A DNA stretch of 22,677 bases from an uncultured bacterium (GCA_903835275.1 CAILMK010000118.1:1-22677), one strand, 5' to 3'. Shown: positions 1-7,660, counted from the stretch's first letter. The notes: a model not told the origin generated them from the letters alone. Made by a program: numbers and translations.

Positions 1-12
1 AAGGAGCATTTT

Positions 13-47
13 CCCCTCCTTTTCAAGGAGGGGTTAGGGGTGGTTTT
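13..47 (+). repeat. Short palindromic repeat, CCCCTCCTT/AAGGAGGGG family
   Basis: Bases 13-21 (CCCCTCCTT) and 25-33 (AAGGAGGGG) form a perfect hairpin with a three-base loop, followed by TTAGGGGTGG. A related arm in the opposite orientation (CCCCCTAACCCCCTGAAGGG at 22021-22037 region) lies near the other end of the window. I recall this kind of C-rich/G-rich element as common between genes in Bacteroidota; that is memory, not a search. Its function is unknown. Confidence 0.65.
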
Positions 48-70
48 TAGGTCACGATTCGAGAACATAA

Positions 71-107
71 AAAGAAAGGCTCCAATATTGGAGCCTTTCT
101 TTTTTTA
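71..107. terminator. Bidirectional intrinsic terminator
   Basis: Bases 71-83 (AAAGAAAGGCTCC) pair perfectly with 90-102 (GGAGCCTTTCTTT) around the loop AATATT. A run of T follows on the plus strand, and the A-rich left flank gives a T run on the minus strand. It can therefore end transcripts from both sides: a gene left of the window and the small minus-strand gene at 126-224. Confidence 0.85.
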
Positions 108-125
108 TATCAATCAAAAATATAC

Positions 126-224
126 TTAGGAATGTGCAGCATAATGCCAGGCGCAGAGTGCTGCAACTATCAATAAGAGAGTAAAGCTTTTCTTTAAATT
201 CCTTCTCAATATTTCCGCATTCAT
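126..224 (-). CDS. Possible 32-residue single-pass membrane protein
   Basis: An ATG at 224 opens a frame of 32 codons ending in TAA at 126-128. The peptide begins MNAEILRRNLKKS, a positively charged amphipathic start. A hydrophobic stretch of about 16 residues follows (FTLLLIVAALCAWHYA), then a short AHS tail. That layout suits a small inner-membrane protein with its N-terminus in the cytoplasm. Two other signals support a real gene: a perfect -7 box (TAATTTTG on the minus strand) sits 5 bases before the ATG, and a strong terminator lies 19 bases after the stop. There is no clear Shine-Dalgarno sequence, which is usual in this phylum. The frame is short, I know no family for it, and no function is proposed. 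Confidence 0.5.
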   Translation of the reverse strand: MNAEILRRNLKKSFTLLLIVAALCAWHYAAHS

Positions 225-229
225 GGTCA

Positions 230-237
230 CAAAATTA
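230..237 (-). promoter_or_regulatory. -7 promoter element of the small minus-strand gene
   Basis: On the minus strand this reads TAATTTTG, a perfect match to the Bacteroidota TAnnTTTG box. No good TTG is seen at the expected -33 distance. Transcription would start near 226, giving an almost leaderless message for the ATG at 224. Confidence 0.45.
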
Positions 238-273
238 AGAGGCATATATTAATAAAATGAAAACCCAATGTTA

Positions 274-287
274 TGGTAACGTTACCA
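274..287. promoter_or_regulatory. 14-bp perfect palindrome, candidate operator
   Basis: TGGTAACGTTACCA is perfectly self-complementary with a central AACGTT, the general style of LacI-family operators. Its centre lies about 50 bases from the predicted start of the TonB-dependent receptor transcript and about 54 bases from that of the divergent small gene. That near-symmetry suits a shared activator or repressor. No regulator gene lies in the window, so the protein that binds it is unknown. Confidence 0.5.
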
Positions 288-297
288 CATTCCTGTG

Positions 298-327
298 TTG
301 CTATATCTTTAATTTGTGATAGTTTTG
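298..327 (+). promoter_or_regulatory. Promoter of the TonB-dependent receptor gene
   Basis: TTG at 298-300, 19 bases, then TAGTTTTG at 320-327 is a perfect match to the Bacteroidota -33/-7 consensus. The predicted start of transcription (about 331) falls next to the ATG at 332, so the message may be leaderless. Confidence 0.6.
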
Positions 328-331
328 CAAT

Positions 332-2509
332 ATGAAAAAGTGGTTGTTTCTCATTGTATGTTTTCTTCCGGTATCCTTTCTTTCAAAGGGACAAAATACT
401 TTCAGGGCTATTGTTAAGGATAGTGCGGATGCGGATATTTTGCCCGGGGTATCAGTTATCATTAAAGGAACAAAGATTGGTGCAGTCAGCAATGATCAGG
501 GAAATATAACAATATCTCAGGTGCCTAACGGAACGGTAACTTTTGAAGTTTCACTGATAGGGTACAAAAAAATGGCTTTATCTTATCATTTCCCACTGGC
601 AGATTCAAGTCCGGTAGTAATTTTAGTTCCATCAGAGGCTATAGAAGAGGAGGAAGTAACGGTAACCAGTACGCGGACCAATTCAAGAATAGAAAATGTC
701 CCTGTGCGTATTGAGGTTATAGGTCAGGAAGATCTGGAAGAAGAAACTGTTATGCAGCCGGCAAATATTTCCAATCTGCTGGGCGAAACAAGCGGCATAC
801 AATCTCAAACCACGTCTGCTACCAGTGGTAATGTAAGCATCAGGATTCAGGGTTTGGATGGTAGATACACGCAAATATTAAAAGATGGATTTCCTTTATA
901 TGGCGGTTTTTCAGGAAGCCTCAGCATTATGTCCATTCCTCCTCTGGATTTGAAACAGGCGGAAGTAATTAAGGGTTCTTCATCCACTTTATACGGTGCG
1001 GATGCCATTGCAGGTATCATCAATTTTGTTTCAAAGGCGCCTTCATTTACACCGGAAAGAATTGTTGTTCTCAACCAGACTTCTCTTAGGGAAACCGATC
1101 TCGGAGCATTCTTTTCCGGAAGAACGGAAAAGGTTGGATATACATTACTTGTAAATAGCGTTAACGGGCAAGCCGTGGACGTAAACGGGGATGGATTTTC
1201 AGATGCGCCGCAATTATCGCAATTGAGTTTTGCCCCTAAATTATTTTTCTATGGAAAGGATTCATCTTTGTTTACGGCTGGAATGAACGTAACCTATGAA
1301 GATCGCATAGGCGGGGATATGTATGCCATTCGTTATAAAACGGATTCATTGCATCCTTATCTGGAAAGAAGCCAGAGTCAAAGGGATTATTCACAATTGC
1401 GCTATGATTCTAAAATAGCGGATAATATTTATCTGACATTAAAAAACAGCGTGGGTACTTACAGCCGCAGCCTGCAAAGCGGAGATGTGTATTTTAAGGG
1501 TCAGCAATGGAATACATTTTCCGAAGCATCATTATTTATAAGGGAAAGACAAAATAATATCGTTGTAGGTAGTTCTTATACCACTGAAGATTTTATGGAG
1601 GATAAAACCCTCAGCTTGCTGGACAGGAGTTATAATTATTCTACGATTGGAGTATTCATACAGGATGACTGGCATCCGGGGAAACATCTGGTGGTGGAAG
1701 GAGGAGTTCGTGAGGATTACCAGAACAGATTTGGTTCTTATACGCTACCAAGGCTTTCTATGCTGTACCACTTTACTTCCAATTTCAGCGGAAGGCTGGG
1801 TGGAGGCATGGGATATAAAAGCCCAACCGTTTTTACAGAAATTGCGGAGGAAGCAGGCTATAGAAATGTACTCCCTATCGATAAAAGCGTAAAGCCTGAA
1901 AATGCCGCAGGCGTCAATCTTGATTTTACGTATAAATTTTATTTCGGCAATACTGCAAATCTGACTCTTAACCAGGCATTTTATTATACCCGCCTTCAAT
2001 CGCCTTTGGTGGAAGATTCTGTCAGTTATGCCAAGGGAATAATAAAATATATTAATGCTACATCCCCGATCATTTCGCAGGGATTGGAATCCAATATCCG
2101 CTTTTCAACGCATCGCATTGATGTGGTGGTAGCCTATACATACATAGATGCAAAACAGCAATATGATAAGGTGGATCCGTATCTTAGTTATGTTCCCAAA
2201 AACAGATTGGTGGGAACCTTTGTTGTGAATACTACCAACAAATGGCGCTTCGGACTGGAATCATTTTATACCGGACAACAGCATTTGCCTGATCATACCG
2301 TGAGTCATGATTATTTTGTAGGAGGCCTGATGATTTCAAAATCCATTGGATATTTTACTTTCGTTGTAAATGGCGAAAACCTGACCGATACACGCCAGAC
2401 GCGATTTGAAAATGTAGTCCTGGGCCCGGAAACCAATCCAACATTCCGCCCTATTTATGCACCGCTGGAAGGAAGGGTAGTGAACCTGGTGGTGAGGATG
2501 AATTTTTAG
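332..2509 (+). CDS. TonB-dependent outer-membrane receptor
   Basis: This is a 725-residue outer-membrane transporter of the TonB-dependent family, which imports bound substrates using energy passed from the inner membrane by TonB-ExbBD. A signal peptide of about 20 residues (MKKWLFLIVCFLPVSFLSKG) fixes the start. Residues about 24-100 form a carboxypeptidase-like regulatory (CarboxypepD_reg/CNA-B type) domain with LPGVSVIIKGT and GAVSNDQGN, typical of Bacteroidota receptors. A TonB-box-like segment EEEVTVTSTR follows, then the plug domain (about 115-235) with IRIQGLDGRYTQILKDG and IKGSSSTLYGADAIAGIINF. The remainder is a beta-barrel ending in VRMNF, with the usual C-terminal phenylalanine. 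The barrel has the size of cobalamin, siderophore or metal receptors rather than the much longer SusC type, and no SusD-like partner follows. The substrate cannot be read from the sequence. The gene appears monocistronic and divergent from the small gene at 126-224. Confidence 0.92.
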   Translation: MKKWLFLIVCFLPVSFLSKGQNTFRAIVKDSADADILPGVSVIIKGTKIGAVSNDQGNITISQVPNGTVTFEVSLIGYKKMALSYHFPLADSSPVVILVPSEAIEEEEVTVTSTRTNSRIENVPVRIEVIGQEDLEEETVMQPANISNLLGETSGIQSQTTSATSGNVSIRIQGLDGRYTQILKDGFPLYGGFSGSLSIMSIPPLDLKQAEVIKGSSSTLYGADAIAGIINFVSKAPSFTPERIVVLNQTSLRETDLGAFFSGRTEKVGYTLLVNSVNGQAVDVNGDGFSDAPQLSQLSFAPKLFFYGKDSSLFTAGMNVTYEDRIGGDMYAIRYKTDSLHPYLERSQSQRDYSQLRYDSKIADNIYLTLKNSVGTYSRSLQSGDVYFKGQQWNTFSEASLFIRERQNNIVVGSSYTTEDFMEDKTLSLLDRSYNYSTIGVFIQDDWHPGKHLVVEGGVREDYQNRFGSYTLPRLSMLYHFTSNFSGRLGGGMGYKSPTVFTEIAEEAGYRNVLPIDKSVKPENAAGVNLDFTYKFYFGNTANLTLNQAFYYTRLQSPLVEDSVSYAKGIIKYINATSPIISQGLESNIRFSTHRIDVVVAYTYIDAKQQYDKVDPYLSYVPKNRLVGTFVVNTTNKWRFGLESFYTGQQHLPDHTVSHDYFVGGLMISKSIGYFTFVVNGENLTDTRQTRFENVVLGPETNPTFRPIYAPLEGRVVNLVVRMNF

Positions 2510-2527
2510 GGAGTTGTAAAGTTTTAA

Positions 2528-2560
2528 GGTTGAAAGGTTGAAAAGTTATTCCTACCTTCG
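2528..2560 (+). promoter_or_regulatory. Promoter of ruvC, with a tandem 8-base repeat
   Basis: Two direct copies of GGTTGAAA (2528-2535 and 2536-2543) precede TACCTTCG at 2553-2560, a one-mismatch -7 box. The TTG at 2530-2532 lies 20 bases before it, a normal -33 spacing. The coding start lies 45 bases downstream at 2606. Confidence 0.5.
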
Positions 2561-2605
2561 CAATTAGCGTGGACAGTGGACCGTCAGCTGTGGACTTTAC
2601 GAACA

Positions 2606-3184
2606 ATGGAAAAGATAATCTTAGGAATAGACCCAGGTAGCCAGATAATGGGATATGGAATTATTGCCTGTGTGGGCAAGAATTTCCGTCTGGTGGATCT
2701 TGGCGTTATCCAAACTGGAAAGACCAAGGAGAGTATGGATAAAATGCAGGTCATTTTTGAGGAAACCAATAGGTTGATACGTTTACATTCTCCTTCGGAA
2801 GTAGCTATTGAAGCACAATTTTTCGGCAAGAATGTACAATCTATGCTGAAATTGGGCCGTGCGCAGGGGATTGCCATTGCAGCCGCCCTGCATAATAAAC
2901 TCAGCGTGCATGAATATGCACCGAGGAAGATCAAGCAAAGTATAACAGGAAAAGGTACCGCCACCAAGGAGCAGGTGGCTTTAATGCTGCAACGACTTTT
3001 TAAAATTGAAGAAATGCCGCAGTACCTGGATGCAACCGATGGGCTTGCCGTGGCGGTTTGTCATTTCTTCCAAAATGGAATTCCGGTACCTGAAGCAACG
3101 GGTAAAACGCCTGCGGCAAAATCAAATAAAAAATACGGCTCCTGGGAAAGTTTTGTAACGGAGAATAAAAACAGGATAAAATGA
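2606..3184 (+). CDS. ruvC: Crossover junction endodeoxyribonuclease RuvC
   Basis: RuvC is the dimeric nuclease that resolves Holliday junctions together with the RuvAB branch-migration motor. The 192-residue protein has the family's RNase H-like fold and all four acidic metal-binding residues: D9 in LGIDPGSQIMGYG, E69 in VAIEAQFFGKN, and D142 and D145 in DATDGLAVAV. It also has the conserved KGTATKEQV segment. I chose the ATG at 2606, since RuvC proteins begin a few residues before the IDPG motif. An upstream GTG at 2576 would add ten residues unlike the family. The lysine-rich tail after residue 165 makes it longer than the 173-residue E. coli protein, as I would expect for this phylum. No ruvA or ruvB is nearby, so the gene stands apart from its partners. 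The stop is followed after 30 bases by a secreted-protein gene. Confidence 0.96.
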   Translation: MEKIILGIDPGSQIMGYGIIACVGKNFRLVDLGVIQTGKTKESMDKMQVIFEETNRLIRLHSPSEVAIEAQFFGKNVQSMLKLGRAQGIAIAAALHNKLSVHEYAPRKIKQSITGKGTATKEQVALMLQRLFKIEEMPQYLDATDGLAVAVCHFFQNGIPVPEATGKTPAAKSNKKYGSWESFVTENKNRIK

Positions 3185-3214
3185 TTTTGAGTTTTGAATT
3201 TTGAATGAAAATAA

Positions 3215-3937
3215 ATGCGCCAAAAATATTTACTACACATCTGCACTCTTTTCGTTTTTGTGTTTTTGTTCTTAACTGAATCAAAAGCGCAGGACACTTG
3301 CAGATGCAAAAGCTACCCTACCAATGAAGACACCGTACTGCAGGATTTTCCTGCAGTGGTGCATTTCCAAACATTCAAAACCCAGCATATCAGTGTATGC
3401 GGACAGGCAAATAAATTCTCGGAAACCTCTGAAGGATATTTTTATGTGGAAGTATTGGATTGCAGTATTGGCCATGTTATCAGTGATTTTGCAGAGGAGG
3501 ATATATATAAGATCGTTGCTGTAAAGGATACATTGTCCCTGTATTATCGTGATCAGCTTATAACTGTAAAGGGTAGTTTGGATCTGGTTTATGGTTATCC
3601 GTTTCGGACGGTTTATTATGAGCAGGACAGCGTAATAAAACATACAAAAAAATGGGCATCTGCCTTCAAGCCATATAACAGGAAGCAATTGAAAAAGCTC
3701 AGGAAAAAATATCTGGCTTTTAACGTGAAAAAACTCCCTCCTGAAACTGTCGATCAGGAATTGCAGACCTTTGTTTATCAACTTGCCATAGGCGCCATCA
3801 GCGGAGACAATGAAGCTGAAAACAGGCTGCATAATTTCACCGACTTTTACGGTGAATTGGAACAATACTCCGTAACAATCGGCCTCGGCCGAAAGGCATT
3901 AAATATGATGAGGAAAGTGGAGCCGTTTAAGAAGTAG
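3215..3937 (+). CDS. Secreted protein of unknown function
   Basis: I do not recognise this 240-residue protein. It starts with a clear signal peptide (MRQKYLLHICTLFVFVFLFL, then ESKAQ as the likely cleavage site), so it is exported. Mature residues begin DTCRCKSYP; further cysteines occur in SVCGQ and VLDCS, so disulfides are possible. The middle (about 45-135) is rich in alternating hydrophobic residues and probably beta-structured. Residues about 150-170 are lysine-rich (KQLKKLRKKYLAF) and the C-terminal third is probably helical. No lipobox, repeats or metal motif is visible. It follows ruvC by 30 bases, and the gap contains an echo of TTTTGA words with only a weak -7 candidate (TGATTTTG), so it could be co-transcribed with ruvC, although the two need not be functionally linked. 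Confidence 0.8.
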   Translation: MRQKYLLHICTLFVFVFLFLTESKAQDTCRCKSYPTNEDTVLQDFPAVVHFQTFKTQHISVCGQANKFSETSEGYFYVEVLDCSIGHVISDFAEEDIYKIVAVKDTLSLYYRDQLITVKGSLDLVYGYPFRTVYYEQDSVIKHTKKWASAFKPYNRKQLKKLRKKYLAFNVKKLPPETVDQELQTFVYQLAIGAISGDNEAENRLHNFTDFYGELEQYSVTIGLGRKALNMMRKVEPFKK

Positions 3938-3969
3938 TTGGCGGTTTGCAGTCGACAGTCTTGCCGGCC

Positions 3970-4192
3970 CAAGTTCGCCGCGGCGAATACTTGTGCCAAA
4001 GCCTGCAAATAGACCACAAGCCAACGTCGTTTTGTACCTAAAGGCACAAATTTCTTGCTACAATTTTCCTTTCTACCCACATTTGATGCCCAAAGGCATC
4101 TGTCAAATTCGTAATTATTGCCTTCGCATCCCGTAGGGATGCAATGTGTGTAGGAAAACCTGAAACCATCTTCAAATCGCCCCTTCGGGGCG
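3970..4192. repeat. Cluster of five short hairpins (REP/BIME-like)
   Basis: This fills most of the 358-base gap before the next gene. Hairpins: 3970-3993 around the palindrome TTCGCCGCGGCGAA; 4031-4050 (TTTGTaCC, loop TAAA, GGcACAAA); 4085-4100 (GATGCC, loop CAAA, GGCATC); 4126-4142 (GCATCCC, loop GTA, GGGATGC); 4178-4192 (CGCCCC, loop TTC, GGGGCG). The third and fourth also sit in a larger inverted pair: TTTTCC..CTACCCACATT at about 4064-4083 mirrors AATGTGTGTAGGAAAA at 4143-4158. Hairpins flanked by GTAG/CTAC feet resemble REP sequences handled by RAYT transposases, but no such gene is present here. No protein-coding signal is credible in this gap. Confidence 0.65.
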
Positions 4193-4241
4193 AAACAGAG
4201 ACAAAATCCATCAAAAATCCCCTCTTCCATCAGCTTTTCTT

Positions 4242-4270
4242 TTGAGCTTCGCCCAAAATTCGTACTTTTG
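4242..4270 (+). promoter_or_regulatory. Promoter of the glycosyltransferase operon
   Basis: TTG at 4242-4244, 18 bases, then TACTTTTG at 4263-4270 fits the Bacteroidota consensus exactly. The predicted start near 4274 leaves a leader of about 22 bases before the ATG at 4296. Confidence 0.65.
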
Positions 4271-4295
4271 AGTCCAAATTACTAAGATTCACCCG

Positions 4296-5999
4296 ATGGC
4301 AGATAAAAAGATAAATCCTACAGGCGATGATTTTTTGCAGAGAATAGAGAATTTCCTCAGTGCCAGGAGCCGGATGTTCTTCGGTATTTGCATGGGATTG
4401 ACCGCCTTGCTTGGCTTCCTGCTTTTTGACGGAAGGCTCAGCTTCGCTACGGATGATTCCACCTATATCCTCAATGCTCTTTCATTTCTGAAACGCGGGG
4501 CTTATCCAAATTACCAGGGAGCCTTGTACCCGCTCGTGCTGGCTTTTATCATCAAGATATTCGGGGTGCGAATATTAGTTTTCAAAACCTTCTCAATGAT
4601 CTGCCTGCTGGTGGGTAATTTTTTCTTTTACCGTGCATTCCGCGGCAGGGTTCCTAATCTGATCATGTTTGCCGGATTAATGGTGCTTTCTGTAAATGCA
4701 TATATTCTCGCCTACGGAAGCTCTACTTTCTCAGAGGCATTTTTCATGATGCTGCAATCGCTTTGCTTCTTTACATTTTTCAAACTGACAGATGTATTGA
4801 ATGACAGGGATTCAAAATATAATTTCCTCGGTACGGTACAATACTGGCTGTTTTTTGCCATCAGCCTGTTTTTATTGAGCCTTGCCAAGAACCTCGGCGT
4901 ATTTGCCATACTTGCAGTAATGGTCTATTTCCTCTTGAGAAAAGAATGGAAATTTGCCATTCTTGCCATTGTGTTTTTCGCGGTGATAAAACTTCCTTAT
5001 GAAGTAATCGTCCGCTCCAAATACGGGAATATTGGCGGTAGCCAGGTGGAGCAATTGATGCGCAAGGATTTTTATGATCCTTCCAAGGGAAATATTGAAA
5101 TTCCGGGAGATCTTTTTGACCGCTATTATGAAAATTTTGCCAATTACTGCACAGTACATGCATTTAAAATCCTCGGCATGCGCGAAGCAGGAGTTTCATC
5201 TTTATTTACTGATGAAAAAATGCAGGAAATAAAAATGTCCCAGGATCCCAATACAGGTCAGCCTATACAGGAAAATGAAAATCCGTCCGGTTTTTTTGCG
5301 CTTGTATTTATCGGACTTTTCGGCCTGGGAATATGGCAGGCATTCAAGCATAATAAATACATGTTGTTTACTTTGCTTTATACAGGCACACTGGCTTCCG
5401 TAACCTTTGTGGTGCTTCAAAGCAGCTGGAATCAGGACAGGTTGATTGTTATCTTTACACCTATGATTTTCATGGCATTTGGCTATGGTATTTATCAACT
5501 CGCCAAAGAAAGAAATATTACGGCACTAAAAACGATTCTGCCAATTTTACTTGCTATTATTATTGTGATACAATTCGGCTTTAGTTTAAAATCTGTCGCA
5601 AAAAACAGCCGGCAATTCAAGGCATATACCAAGGGTGATCTTTATACCGGTTACCCCGATAACAAGGCAAATTTCCTTCGTGCCAGTGAATGGGCGGGAG
5701 TGAATGCCAATGATTCCACTTCCATCCTATCCGCTCAACCGGTAGAAGCGGCCATTTTTGCAGGAGGACGTTCCTTTACCCGTATGCCTGCATTAACCAA
5801 GGAACAACAAAACGGCGATTCTATCCTGGCAATTTTTCATCGCAGAAAAATAGGGTATATCATGATTGATGGGTTCCGCGGAAAAAACCTTGCACAGGTT
5901 ACGCAATTCCTGAGTCAGCAATTCCCGGATAAAATTAAACCGATACACTCAGAAGGTGAAGGCGAAGATGCCACTTACCTCGTAAAAATAAATTATTAA
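4296..5999 (+). CDS. GT-C type integral membrane glycosyltransferase
   Basis: This 567-residue protein looks like a polytopic glycosyltransferase of the GT-C fold (GT39/PMT_2/ArnT-like), a class that moves sugars from polyprenyl-phosphate donors to acceptors on the outer face of the inner membrane. The first membrane segment (about 28-46) is followed by a large outside loop containing FATDDSTYILNALSFLK. The paired aspartates there, together with YPNYQGALYPL, are in the place where this fold keeps its catalytic acid. Roughly ten hydrophobic segments run to about residue 430. A soluble C-terminal domain of about 130 residues follows, with WAGVNANDSTSILSAQP and RRKIGYIMIDGF. The start is set by a well-placed promoter. 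It is followed after 46 bases by a methyltransferase/GT2 fusion, which may make its donor. The acceptor (lipid A, a glycan or a protein) is unknown. Confidence 0.8.
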   Translation: MADKKINPTGDDFLQRIENFLSARSRMFFGICMGLTALLGFLLFDGRLSFATDDSTYILNALSFLKRGAYPNYQGALYPLVLAFIIKIFGVRILVFKTFSMICLLVGNFFFYRAFRGRVPNLIMFAGLMVLSVNAYILAYGSSTFSEAFFMMLQSLCFFTFFKLTDVLNDRDSKYNFLGTVQYWLFFAISLFLLSLAKNLGVFAILAVMVYFLLRKEWKFAILAIVFFAVIKLPYEVIVRSKYGNIGGSQVEQLMRKDFYDPSKGNIEIPGDLFDRYYENFANYCTVHAFKILGMREAGVSSLFTDEKMQEIKMSQDPNTGQPIQENENPSGFFALVFIGLFGLGIWQAFKHNKYMLFTLLYTGTLASVTFVVLQSSWNQDRLIVIFTPMIFMAFGYGIYQLAKERNITALKTILPILLAIIIVIQFGFSLKSVAKNSRQFKAYTKGDLYTGYPDNKANFLRASEWAGVNANDSTSILSAQPVEAAIFAGGRSFTRMPALTKEQQNGDSILAIFHRRKIGYIMIDGFRGKNLAQVTQFLSQQFPDKIKPIHSEGEGEDATYLVKINY

Positions 6000-6045
6000 T
6001 CCTGAATTCTTTCCTGACCAAAAGAATCATAGTAAGAACTACCAA

Positions 6046-7500
6046 ATGACCACTGAAAACGAACCGCTTTCCAGACTGAGAAAAAACGATAATCTTTCCT
6101 ATTTTGAAAGCATTGCCTCCGGCCGCCATAGCTACAGGCGCAAGCATCATTATTACTGGGATGAGATCACCAAATACTGCGATTATTTTTCCCATCGTGA
6201 TATCAGCGTCCTCGAAGTAGGATGCGGAACAGGTGAACTGATTTCCCAGATAAAAGGCAAGCGTAAACTCGGGCTGGATTTCAGTCCGAAGATGATTGAG
6301 GAAGCAAAGCGCAACGGAACAGGCGATACCGAATTCCGTGTGATGGATGCCGAAAACCTGGAGCTGAATGAAAAGTTTGACCTCATCATTATCTCCAATG
6401 TAATAGGGTATGTAAATGATGTGGAAGAAGTTTTTATGCAATTGCATAAAGCCTGTCACCCGCAAACAAAAGTGGTGGTTACTTATTACAATTACCTGTG
6501 GGAACCGTTCTTGAATTTCAGTGAGAAAATAGGTCTGAAAAAGAAAACACCTCGTCAGAACTGGCTTTCCCGCCACGATGTAAAAAATCTTTTGTTCATT
6601 TCCGGATTTGATGTATACCGCACTTCCATGCGGATGCTCATTCCGTTTTATATTCCGCTGATCTCAGCTTTGTTCAACAGGTATATTGCCAAGCTTCCCA
6701 TCATACGGCACTTGTGCATTAATATCTACGATTTCGCGATGCCGGAAAACCGTTCCCCGAAGGAGGAATACGAAAAGAAATACACTACTTCTGTTGTAAT
6801 TCCTGCTCGTAATGAAAGTGGAAACATAGAAGATGCTATTTTGCGCCTGCCGAAATTCGGCAAGGATGTAGAGATCATTTTCATTGAAGGAAATTCAACG
6901 GATGATACCTGGCAGAAAGTGCAGGAGATAGCTGCCAAATACAAGGACACACACAATATTAAAATTGGTCAGCAGGACGGCAAGGGCAAGGGCGATGCCG
7001 TGCGTAAAGGCTTCAAAATGGCGACCGGGGATATTTTAATGATCCTTGATGCTGACCTGACCGTTCCGCCGGAAGATATTCCGAAGTTTTATGATGCCAT
7101 CGCCTCCGGAAAAGGTGATTTCATCAATGGCTCCCGCCTGGTGTATGCCATGGAAAAGAATGCCATGCGCCCTTTGAATTTGCTCGGCAATAAATTTTTC
7201 AGCCTTGCGTTTTCATGGTTGCTGGACAGGCCATTTAAAGATACCCTTTGTGGTACCAAGGTGATCTTCCGCGAGGATTATATAAAGCTGATTGAAAACA
7301 GAACCTTCTTCGGGGAATTTGATCCGTTTGGCGATTATGACCTCATTTTCGGTGCTTATAAACTCAATCTTAAGATCGTGGAACTGCCAATCCGCTACCG
7401 TGAACGTACGTACGGAGAAACAAATATTTCCCGCTTCAAACACGGGCTTATTCTATTGAGAATGACGGCTTTTGCTGCACGGAAGATCAAGTTTATTTAA
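6046..7500 (+). CDS. Bifunctional SAM methyltransferase / GT2 glycosyltransferase
   Basis: Two enzymes appear joined in one 484-residue chain. Residues about 35-220 are a class I SAM-dependent methyltransferase: motif I is VLEVGCGTG (55-63), followed by LGLDFSPKMIEEA and FDLIIISNVIGYV. Residues about 247-480 are a family 2 glycosyltransferase of the dolichol-phosphate-mannose-synthase type, with SVVIPARNESGNI at its start, GKGKGDAVRKGF, the metal-binding DAD at D335-D337 in LMILDADLT, and RYRERTYGETNISRF near the end. GT2 enzymes of this type load a sugar onto polyprenyl phosphate at the cytoplasmic face. No strong membrane helices follow the GT2 part, so it probably binds the membrane peripherally. 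Its place 46 bases after a GT-C glycosyltransferase suggests a donor-making and donor-using pair, with the methyltransferase modifying the same product. The substrates of both halves are unknown. Confidence 0.88.
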   Translation: MTTENEPLSRLRKNDNLSYFESIASGRHSYRRKHHYYWDEITKYCDYFSHRDISVLEVGCGTGELISQIKGKRKLGLDFSPKMIEEAKRNGTGDTEFRVMDAENLELNEKFDLIIISNVIGYVNDVEEVFMQLHKACHPQTKVVVTYYNYLWEPFLNFSEKIGLKKKTPRQNWLSRHDVKNLLFISGFDVYRTSMRMLIPFYIPLISALFNRYIAKLPIIRHLCINIYDFAMPENRSPKEEYEKKYTTSVVIPARNESGNIEDAILRLPKFGKDVEIIFIEGNSTDDTWQKVQEIAAKYKDTHNIKIGQQDGKGKGDAVRKGFKMATGDILMILDADLTVPPEDIPKFYDAIASGKGDFINGSRLVYAMEKNAMRPLNLLGNKFFSLAFSWLLDRPFKDTLCGTKVIFREDYIKLIENRTFFGEFDPFGDYDLIFGAYKLNLKIVELPIRYRERTYGETNISRFKHGLILLRMTAFAARKIKFI

Positions 7501-7575
7501 GTCGCTGAGGCTCGCGCAAGTCTTTAGCGGAGCGATGACTCGCGCCGAAAGGATGGATAGGAGTCCTCAGACTCC
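7501..7575. repeat. Hairpin-forming intergenic repeat after the glycosylation operon
   Basis: GCGCAAGTC (7514-7522) is inverted against GACTCGCGC (7537-7545) with one mismatch, and the CTCGCGC word also occurs twice in direct orientation. A second perfect hairpin follows: GGAGTC (7560-7565), loop CTCA, GACTCC (7570-7575). No T run follows either stem, so a repeat element is more likely than an intrinsic terminator. Confidence 0.5.
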
Positions 7576-7652
7576 GGTTATATAGAGAAATTGTTTCGTA
7601 ACCATATTTACTGCCAAAATGTCAATTAGCATACTTTTTGCAGGTACTTTAC

Positions 7653-7660
7653 TAAATTTG
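7653..7660 (+). promoter_or_regulatory. -7 promoter element of the Bax inhibitor-1 family gene
   Basis: TAAATTTG matches TAnnTTTG exactly and lies 17 bases before the ATG at 7678. No convincing -33 TTG is seen at the normal distance. Confidence 0.4.

Noticed and set aside
2576..2605. GTG start adding ten residues to RuvC.
   Set aside because: The extension comes from a GTGGAC repeat, and RuvC proteins start a few residues before IDPG, matching the ATG at 2606.
3847..4230. A 127-codon minus-strand frame across the hairpin cluster.
   Set aside because: It overlaps the end of a secreted-protein gene and consists of translated hairpins; no promoter or recognisable product.
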